Shown piece after piece: positions 51,613-59,000 of a DNA stretch of 64,000 nucleotides. A program made the translations under genes and the position numbers. Each line of letters starts with the position of its first letter. Position 1 is the stretch's first letter. Source of the stretch: an uncultured Prevotella sp. (lineage in GTDB: Bacteria > Bacteroidota > Bacteroidia > Bacteroidales > Bacteroidaceae); NCBI GenBank assembly GCA_902464615.1, contig CABQKA010000002.1, forward strand, positions 62,001 through 126,000, in the 5' to 3' direction. The notes below the pieces were generated by a model that worked only from the letters and a program-made list of their open reading frames with translations, did no database searches and was not told the origin of the DNA.

Positions 51613-52911
51613 TTAGCCCTTGACGATGATGAGGAAGTAGTTCTTCTTTCCGCGCTGCACGAGGAGATATTTCCCGTCGATGAGGTCGGCGCCCTCCACG
51701 ATGCGGTCCGGCGTGTCGAGCTTCTCTTTGTTGAGGCTGACGCCGCCGCCTTGTACGAGCTTGCGCATTTCGCCTTTCGAGGCGAAGCACTGCGTGGTTC
51801 CGGCAAAGAGGTCTACGGCTTTCTGTCCTAAGGCCTGGTCGCGCGACACTTCAAACTGCGGGACGCCTTCGAAGACGCTGAGCAACGTGGCTTCGTCGAG
51901 CTTGAGCAGGCTCTCTTTCGTGGCTTTGCCGAAAAGGATGCCGGAAGCCTCGACGGCGGTCTCGTAATCCTCGTTGCCGTGCACCATGCACGTCACTTCC
52001 TGGCCCAGCCGCTTCTGCAGGACGCGGCGGCCCGGGTCTTCGCGGTGCTCGGCGATGAGGGCGTCAATCTCCTCGCGGCCCAGGGAGGTGAATATCTTGA
52101 TGTAGCGCTCTGCCTCCTCGTCGCTGACGTTGAGCCAGAACTGGTAGAACTTGTAGGGGGTGGTGTAGCGCTTGTCGAGCCATACGTTGCCCTGCTCCGT
52201 CTTTCCGAACTTCTTGCCGTCGGCTTTCGTAATGAGCGGGCACGTCAGGGCGTAGGCGTCGGCCTCCGGGCCTAAGGTGCGGCGTATGAGTTCCGTACCG
52301 GTGGTGATGTTGCCCCATTGGTCTGAACCGCCCATCTGGAGCTTGCAGCCTTTCGTCTGGTACAGGTGGAGGAAGTCGTAGCCCTGCAGGAGCTGGTAAG
52401 TGAACTCAGTGAATGAAAGTCCGTCGCGGGCTTCCCCGTTCAGGCGCTTCTTCACGCTGTCCTTGGCCATCATGTAGTTGACCGTGATGTGCTTGCCCAC
52501 GTCACGGGCGAAGGCCAGGAAGGAAAAGTCCTTCATCCAGTCGTAGTTATTGACGAGTTCGGCGGCGTTGGGCGCGTCGGACCCGAAGTCGAGGAAGCGG
52601 CCCAGCTGGCTTTGGATGCAGGCCACGTTGTGGCGGAGCACGTCTTCAGTCAGCAGGTTTCGTTCGGCGCTCTTTCCCGACGGGTCGCCGATCATGCCGG
52701 TAGCGCCTCCGACGAGTGCCAGCGGCTTGTGTCCCGAACGCTGGAAGTGGCGCAGCATCATGACGCTGCACAGGTGGCCGATGTGGAGCGAGTCGGCGGT
52801 AGGGTCTATGCCCACGTAGGCCGTGACCCGTTCGCGCGAAAGCAGTTCTTCCGTTCCGGGCATCATTTGGTGGAGCATTCCGCGCCACCGTAATTCTTCT
52901 ACAAAGTTCAT
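51613..52911 (-). CDS. tyrS: Tyrosyl-tRNA synthetase
   Basis: It charges tRNA-Tyr. The 432-aa protein is a class I synthetase with the HIGH motif in DSLHIGHLCSVMML (about residues 40-53) and tyrosine-specific TGMIGDPSGKSAERNLL. QLLQGYDFLHLYQTKGCKLQMGGSDQWGN is the TyrRS specificity region, and the KMSKS-type loop reads KFGKT. A C-terminal S4-type RNA-binding domain follows (MRKLVQGGGVSLNKEKL). It starts 15 bp after the ybeY stop, so ruvB-ybeY-tyrS are probably one transcript. Confidence 0.97.
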   Translation of the reverse strand: MNFVEELRWRGMLHQMMPGTEELLSRERVTAYVGIDPTADSLHIGHLCSVMMLRHFQRSGHKPLALVGGATGMIGDPSGKSAERNLLTEDVLRHNVACIQSQLGRFLDFGSDAPNAAELVNNYDWMKDFSFLAFARDVGKHITVNYMMAKDSVKKRLNGEARDGLSFTEFTYQLLQGYDFLHLYQTKGCKLQMGGSDQWGNITTGTELIRRTLGPEADAYALTCPLITKADGKKFGKTEQGNVWLDKRYTTPYKFYQFWLNVSDEEAERYIKIFTSLGREEIDALIAEHREDPGRRVLQKRLGQEVTCMVHGNEDYETAVEASGILFGKATKESLLKLDEATLLSVFEGVPQFEVSRDQALGQKAVDLFAGTTQCFASKGEMRKLVQGGGVSLNKEKLDTPDRIVEGADLIDGKYLLVQRGKKNYFLIIVKG

Positions 52912-52926
52912 CGGTTTCGTTTATGA

Positions 52927-53382
52927 TTATGGTTCTTTCTCTTTGTGCTGGGGCGCGGTGTCTTCCGCGTGGCGGAGCATGTCGAGCGCGCGGTTTTCGG
53001 CGGCTTCCATGACGGCCCGTTGGCCGGGGCCTTTGTCGTCGATGCCGCAGAGGTGGAGGATGCCGTGGATGACGACGCGGCGCAGCTCCTCTCCGTATTC
53101 CGTGCCCTGTTCCTCGGCGTTGGAGCGGACCGTGTCCAGGCTGATGAAGATGTCTCCGCCGATGACGTCGCCCTCCGTGTAGTCGAAGGTGATGATGTCG
53201 GTGTAGTAGTCGTGCTGCAGGTATTGGCGGTTCACCTCGAGGATTTTCGCGTCGTTGCAGAATATGTAGGCGATGTCGCCCACCCGTTTTCCGTAGGAGG
53301 TGGCTACTGCCTTGATCCACGCCGTAGTGCCGCGGTGCGGCAAGGCGGGCATTTTCACGTCGATGTGCTGGTAAGAAATCAT
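52927..53382 (-). CDS. ybeY: Endoribonuclease YbeY (rRNA maturation factor)
   Basis: YbeY is a zinc-dependent RNase needed for 16S rRNA 3'-end maturation. The 151-aa protein keeps the UPF0054 region ILEVNRQYLQHDYYTDIITFDY, EGDVIGGDIFIS, and RRVVIHGILHLCGIDDKGPGQ. In the usual H-x-x-x-H-x-x-x-x-x-H zinc motif the first two His are present (HGILH). The third position is Asp here (GIDDKG), a change that I recall in Bacteroidota homologs. It lies between ruvB and tyrS. Confidence 0.93.
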   Translation of the reverse strand: MISYQHIDVKMPALPHRGTTAWIKAVATSYGKRVGDIAYIFCNDAKILEVNRQYLQHDYYTDIITFDYTEGDVIGGDIFISLDTVRSNAEEQGTEYGEELRRVVIHGILHLCGIDDKGPGQRAVMEAAENRALDMLRHAEDTAPQHKEKEP

Positions 53383-53445
53383 GTCGGGATAAGGTTCGTG
53401 GCCGGGCGGCGGCTTTTCCTGTGCCGCCTCCCCGGCCTGTGCGGT

Positions 53446-54486
53446 TCAGAAAAGGGTGGGCTGCTCCGCCTGTGCGGCCCGCGGGATGCGGCCCAGGTGG
53501 CGGTAGGCCAGTTCCGTCACTTCGCGGCCGCGCGGGGTACGGTGGATGAAACCTTCCTGTATGAGAAACGGTTCGTAGACTTCCTCAAGCGTTCCGGGAT
53601 CTTCGCCGATGGCTGTGGCGATAGTCGTCACGCCCACGGGGCCGCCTTTGAATTTGTCGATGATAGTGAGCAGTATCTTGTTGTCTATCTCGTCCAGCCC
53701 GTAGCGGTCAATGTTGAGCGCCTCGAGGGCATAGCGTGCGATGGCCACGTCGATGCGTCCGTTGCCCTTTACCTGGGCAAAATCGCGCACGCGGCGCAGC
53801 AACGCGTTGGCCACGCGGGGCGTCCCCCGCGAGCGGCCGGCTATTTCGGCGGCCGCTTCCGCCTCGATGGGCACCTGGAGAATGGCGGCCGAGCGCTGGA
53901 GAATGCGGCTGAGCGTCCCGGCGTCGTAATATTCGAGGTGCAGGTTGATGCCGAAGCGGGCGCGGAGGGGCGCGGTGAGCAGGCCGCTGCGCGTCGTGGC
54001 CCCGACGAGTGTGAAGGGGTTCAGGTCTATTTGGATGGAGCGTGCGGCCGGGCCGCGGTCTATCATGATGTCGATGCGGTAGTCCTCCATTGCGGAGTAG
54101 AGATACTCTTCCACGACCGGCGCCAGGCGATGGATTTCGTCGATGAAGAGGACGTCGTTCGGCTCGAGCGAGGTGAGCAGTCCGGCCAGGTCGCCCGGCT
54201 TGTCGAGCACCGGGCCGGAGGTCACCTTAAACCCTACGCCCAGCTCGTTGGCGATGATGTTCGAGAGCGTTGTCTTGCCCAGTCCCGGCGGCCCGTGGAG
54301 CAGGGTATGGTCCAGCGGTTCGCCGCGCAGCTTGGCCGCTTCGACGAAGATGCGCAAGTTGTCCACCACCTTCAGCTGCCCGCTGAAGTCGTCGAAGCGG
54401 AGCGGGCGCAACGCGTTCTCGTAGTCCCGTTCCGACGGCGTAGGGGCAAACTGCTCCGCGCGGATATCAAATGTGTCTTCTGCCAT
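53446..54486 (-). CDS. ruvB: Holliday junction branch migration helicase RuvB
   Basis: RuvB is the AAA+ motor of the RuvABC resolvasome. The 346-aa protein has RPLRFDDFSGQ, Walker A LLHGPPGLGKTTLSNIIANELG (P-loop GPPGLGKT), Walker B LFIDEIHRL, sensor 1 LVGATTRSGLL and the arginine finger in the GRSRGTPRVANALLRRVRDFA segment. The C-terminal winged helix ends in PRGREVTELAYRHLG. The start ATG 54486 (MAEDTFDI) follows a -7 box at 54495. Divergent from the SpmA/B fusion gene. Confidence 0.97.
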   Translation of the reverse strand: MAEDTFDIRAEQFAPTPSERDYENALRPLRFDDFSGQLKVVDNLRIFVEAAKLRGEPLDHTLLHGPPGLGKTTLSNIIANELGVGFKVTSGPVLDKPGDLAGLLTSLEPNDVLFIDEIHRLAPVVEEYLYSAMEDYRIDIMIDRGPAARSIQIDLNPFTLVGATTRSGLLTAPLRARFGINLHLEYYDAGTLSRILQRSAAILQVPIEAEAAAEIAGRSRGTPRVANALLRRVRDFAQVKGNGRIDVAIARYALEALNIDRYGLDEIDNKILLTIIDKFKGGPVGVTTIATAIGEDPGTLEEVYEPFLIQEGFIHRTPRGREVTELAYRHLGRIPRAAQAEQPTLF

Positions 54487-54494
54487 ATTTCCCG

Positions 54495-54502
54495 CAAAGG
54501 TA
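54495..54502 (-). promoter_or_regulatory. Bacteroides-type -7 promoter box of ruvB
   Basis: On the minus strand this reads TACCTTTG (TAnnTTTG), only 8 bp before the ruvB ATG, so the leader would be very short. Confidence 0.68.
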
Positions 54503-54566
54503 GCGATAATAATCGAGACGCGCCACAAATCTCCGTTGCCAAATGCCTCTTTTCGGCGGAAAGGCT

Positions 54567-54574
54567 TACCTTTG
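54567..54574 (+). promoter_or_regulatory. Bacteroides-type -7 promoter box of the SpmA/SpmB fusion gene
   Basis: TACCTTTG matches TAnnTTTG, 21 bp before the ATG at 54596. Confidence 0.7.
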
Positions 54575-54595
54575 CCGCAACAATGCCAAAGGCTT

Positions 54596-55828
54596 ATGGT
54601 GCTCAACTATATCTGGATTTCGTTTTTTGCCGTTGCTTTCATCATCGCCGTGGTGCGGCTGCTCTTTTTCGGCGACGTCTCCGTCTTTCCCGCCATCATG
54701 AACTCTACGTTCGAGACGTCGCGCACGGCCTTCGAGATATCCCTCGGCCTCACGGGCGTGCTTTCCCTTTGGCTCGGCATCATGAAAATCGGCGAGCGCG
54801 GCGGCGTGGTCAACGTGCTGGCAAGGCTGCTCGGTCCGCTTTTCTCCAAGCTCTTCCCCGACATACCGAAGGGGCATCCCGTCGTGGGCAATATCTTCAT
54901 GAACCTTTCGGCCAACATGCTCGGCCTGGACAACGCCGCCACGCCCTTGGGGCTGAAGGCCATGGAGGGGCTTCAGGAACTGAATCCCCGTAAGGACACG
55001 GCCACGAACCCGATGATCATGTTTCTTGTGCTCAACACGTCGGGCCTGACCATTATCCCCGTGAGCATCCTCGTTTACCGCGCGCAGCTGGGGGCTGCCC
55101 AGCCCACGGACGTCTTTGTCCCCATTCTCATTGCCACGTTCTGTTCCACGCTGGCGGGCATCATCGTGACCAGCCTCTACCAGCGCATCAACCTGTTCAA
55201 CCGCACCGTGTTCCTGACGCTCGGCCTCCTGTCGCTCGGCATGGCCGGCATGGTATGGGGCTTTGCCCGGCTGGACGGGCCGATGATGAACGTCGTGGGC
55301 ACGACTACGGCCAACGTGCTCCTCTTCCTCGTCATCATCATCTTCCTGCTGGCCGGTGTGCGCCGCCGCGTCAACGTCTACGAAGCCTTTATCGAAGGCG
55401 CGCGCGAAGGGTTCACCACGGCCGTGCGCATCATTCCCTATCTTGTCGCCATGCTGGTGGGCATCGGCGTGTTCCGGGCTTCGGGCGCCATGGACTGGCT
55501 CGTCGAGGCCGTCCGCTGGCTCGTCGGCCTTTGCGGCGGCGACGGGCGCTGGGCGGGCGCACTCCCCACGGCCTTGATGAAACCTTTGAGCGGCAGCGGG
55601 GCGCGCGGCATGATGGTCGACGCCATGACTACCTATGGCGCCGATTCCTTCGTGGGCCGTCTCAGTTGCATTTTCCAGGGCGCCACGGACACGACGTTCT
55701 ACATCCTGGCCGTCTATTTCGGGGCTGTCGGCGTGCGCCGCACGCGCCACGCCGTCGTCTGCGGGCTTCTGGCCGACCTGGCCGGCATCGTGGCGGCCAT
55801 CGCCGTCTGCTACCTCTTCTTTGGCTGA
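54596..55828 (+). CDS. SpmA-SpmB fusion (nucleoside recognition/Gate domain membrane protein)
   Basis: A 410-aa polytopic membrane protein joining two Gate (nucleoside recognition) domains that are separate spore maturation proteins in Bacilli. The first half (SpmA-like) contains FGDVSVFPAIMNSTFETSRTA, LWLGIMKIGERGG and NLSANMLGLDNAATPLGLKAM. The second half (SpmB-like, from about 255) contains YEAFIEGAREGFTTAVRIIPYL, PLSGSGARGMM and FQGATDTTFYILAVYFG. Such fusions are found in non-sporulating Bacteroidota, where the function is unknown and transport is likely. The start ATG 54596 follows a promoter box; the open frame upstream overlaps ruvB regulatory DNA. Confidence 0.92.
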   Translation: MVLNYIWISFFAVAFIIAVVRLLFFGDVSVFPAIMNSTFETSRTAFEISLGLTGVLSLWLGIMKIGERGGVVNVLARLLGPLFSKLFPDIPKGHPVVGNIFMNLSANMLGLDNAATPLGLKAMEGLQELNPRKDTATNPMIMFLVLNTSGLTIIPVSILVYRAQLGAAQPTDVFVPILIATFCSTLAGIIVTSLYQRINLFNRTVFLTLGLLSLGMAGMVWGFARLDGPMMNVVGTTTANVLLFLVIIIFLLAGVRRRVNVYEAFIEGAREGFTTAVRIIPYLVAMLVGIGVFRASGAMDWLVEAVRWLVGLCGGDGRWAGALPTALMKPLSGSGARGMMVDAMTTYGADSFVGRLSCIFQGATDTTFYILAVYFGAVGVRRTRHAVVCGLLADLAGIVAAIAVCYLFFG

Positions 55829-55847
55829 GGCCGGTTGCCGCCGCCAC

Positions 55848-55904
55848 GGGCCCTATTCCCGCGGCGACGGGGCTAAGCCCTATCTTTCTTTCCCTTAGCC
55901 CCGT
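55848..55904. repeat. Phased 21-bp core array, copy 10
   Basis: Cores CCTAT, CTAAG and CTTAG start at 55852, 55873 and 55894. A degenerate CTACG at 55915 keeps the phase. The last two full units can pair (ACGGGGCTAAG with CTTAGCCCCGT). Confidence 0.87.
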
Positions 55905-56036
55905 TTCCGCGCCCCTACGGCCAAAAAAACTTAAAAAGCAGGATTGCCGTGCAAGGTTGGCGTTTGGCGCGGCTTTTCTTGACAAAGGGGCTACCGTCCC
56001 CTTGGATAGAGATCGGAAACATTAAATCGAGAAAAT

Positions 56037-59000
56037 ATGAAAAAGTTCCTCATCCTGCTGCTCGCCGCTATGGGCGTCGCGGGCAGTGTCCGTTCCCAAA
56101 GTTATAGCCAACTCTGGAAGCAGGCCGACGAAGCGGTGAAGGAGGACTTGCCGCAAACGGCGCTTGCCGCGGTGCGGCAGGTGTGCAGGAAGGCCCTTGC
56201 CGAGGGCGACGACGCGCAACTCCTCCGCGCCGCACTGGCCGCACAGCAGTTGCAGGCCAGCGTGGCCCCCGACAGCGGCCGCGCGGTCCTGGCCCGCATG
56301 GAGGCCGCCCTGTCCCGCGAGCAGCAGCCCGTGGTCCGGGCCTTGTGGCACGGGGCGCTGGGCCGTCTGGCGCTTTCCGCCGCGGACTATTCCGACACGG
56401 CAGCCGTGCGCCGCGCCTGTGCGCATCTCGCCGCGTCGCTGGCGGATTTGCCCGCGTTGGGACAGGCCCGCGCGGCCGACTTCGTCCCGCTCTTCCGCGA
56501 GGGCGCGGACAGCCGTTATTTCGGCGGCGACGTGCTCCACGTCCTCTGGCGCTCCGCGTCGGGTTCCCGCCAGTTGCCCGACACGCTCCGCACCTCGCTT
56601 TCCGGCGCCGTGGCCCGCTATTATGACGGTGCGGGCCTGCGTGCGGCGGCCCTGCTCGTGCGGCTGGACAGCGTGGCCGCGCTCCCTCCGGCCTCGGGGC
56701 CGCTGGAGCGTCAGCCCGCCTACGTCGCGCTGGAACGCCTGGTCCGGGCATACCGTGACGTGCCCGCCAACGTGGAAACGTACATCGCGCTCACGGAACG
56801 GAGCGGCTACGGGCGCGAAACGGAGCGCGACGACAGCATCCGCCTGGCCGCGGCCCGCGAAGGGCTGGAGCTGTATGGGAAAGAGCGCCGCGCCGACGAG
56901 TTGCGCAACTTCGTGGCCCGCGCCGAGCAGCCGTCCCTGCGCCTCATGGGCGGCGTGCCGGCCTGTTACCCGGGCATGCCGGTGCGCCTGCGCATGGAGG
57001 GCCGCAACGTGCGCCGCGCCCAGGTGCGCTTCAGCCGGCTGGACCTTTCGGCGGCCGGGATGGACCGTCGGGTAGGGGGATGGGACTGGAAAGAACTGCG
57101 CCGCCACCGCACGGGAGGCGTGCAGACCGTGACCCATGAGTTTGCGGCGGCTTCCGCCTATCGCTGGCAGTCGGACAGCATAGACTGGACGCCGGGCGCG
57201 CCGGGAGTCTACCTGTGCGAACTTGTGGCGGACGGGACGCCGCTGGACCACCGTCTGGTCCACGTGACGCGGCTGCTGCCATTGCAGTTGGCCCAGCCCG
57301 ACGGCGTGACGCGCCTCGTCGTGGTCGACGCCCGCAGCGGGCAGCCCGTGGCGGGAGGGAAAGTCCTGGTGCTGGACGCAAAAGGGCGGCAGCAGGCGGC
57401 CTACGTGCTCGACGGGACGGGGACGAAAGCGCTTCGGCGCGATGACGCCGGCCGTTCCTTGTCCTATTACATCACTGTGCCCGGCGACGAGGCCGCCCCG
57501 GCGTTCCGTCTGGCTGGGGCCGGCATCGTCACGCCCCGCGGCGGCGACGCCCGCGAGGCAGCGCCGGAACGCCGTCTGGAAGTGTTTACGGACCGGGCCA
57601 TATACCGCCCCGGGCAGACCGTACACGTCGGCACGGTGGCTTACGAACGCCGTGGCGACAGCTTCCGCGCCGTGCCCGATTTCCAGGGCTGGGTGAAACT
57701 GCTTGACACGAACCGCCGCGTGGTCGATTCGGTGCGTCTGGAGGCAGACGCTTTCGGGGCCGCGGGCGGTACGCTCCGGTTGCCCGAGGCCATCGGCTTG
57801 CCCGGACAGTTCGTCGCGCGCTGCGAGTGGGACGGCCACGTGGGTCAGACCACATTCCGGGTGGAAGAATACAAGCGTCCGACGTTTACGGCCGAGGCCG
57901 AGCCGGTGCGGACCGCCTATTCCCTCGGCGACACCGTGCGCGTGTGGGGCCGGGTCCGGACTTATACGGACGTGCCCGTAGAGGGCGCCACGGTGCGCTG
58001 GCAGGTGACGCGGCGCGCCTGGTATGCGTTGAACACATACGTAGCGCCGGTTTCCGGGACAACGCGCACGGACGCCGACGGCCGCTTCTCCGTGCCCGTT
58101 CCCTTGGCTTACGAGTCCGGCGAACTGACCCTCAGACCGTACAACCGCTATTCCTACGTGCTGACCTTCGACGTGACGGCCGAGGACGGCGAGACCGCCA
58201 GCGGCAGCTATACGCTGATGGCCGCGACGAAGCCATCGTGGCTCGAGTCCACTTGGCCGGTTTATGTATGCCGGGAACAGTTGCCGGAAGTCCAGGTGTG
58301 GCAGCGCAACGCCCAGGGAGAGAACGTGGCGGCCGAGGGCCGCTATGAACTGCGCCAGGGCGGCCGCGTGGTGGGAGAAGGCCCGTTCCGCACAGGCCGG
58401 CCGTTCGTGCCGCATGTCCTGTCCGGGTTGCCCTCCGGCGAGTACCAGCTTATCAGCCGTCTCCTTCCTTCGGATTCGGCCCAGGCCGCGCCCGATACGG
58501 CCCGCCTGTACCTGTTCTCGGAAAACGACACGCACCCCGTGTCCAAGGTGCCCTGCTGGACGGACGTGCGGTACAGCGCCGGCCGCGATACGGCTCGGGT
58601 ACTCATCGGCTCCTCGTGCGACAGCGTCCTGCTGTTCTACGACCTCTTCCGCTCCGACCGTTTGCTGGAAAGCCGCCGGGTGGCCTTTTCCGATTCCCTC
58701 TTGCGCTTCGACCTGGCCTGGCGGCCCGAATACGGCGACTGCGCCCGCGCCACTTTCGCTTTCGTGAAGGACGGACAGACGTACCGTTTTGAAGCCGCAG
58801 TGGAGCGCCCCGCCCCGGACAAGCGCTTGCAGCTGTCCTGGAGCACGTTCCGCTCACGCCTTGTCCCCGGACAGGCGGAAGAGTGGCGTCTGCGGGTGAC
58901 ATACCCCGACGGCCGTCCGGCCCGGGCTTCCGTCATGGCCCGCCTTTACGACGCTTCGCTCGACGCCCTCGCGTCCAACCCCTGGCAGTTCGGCGGGCTG

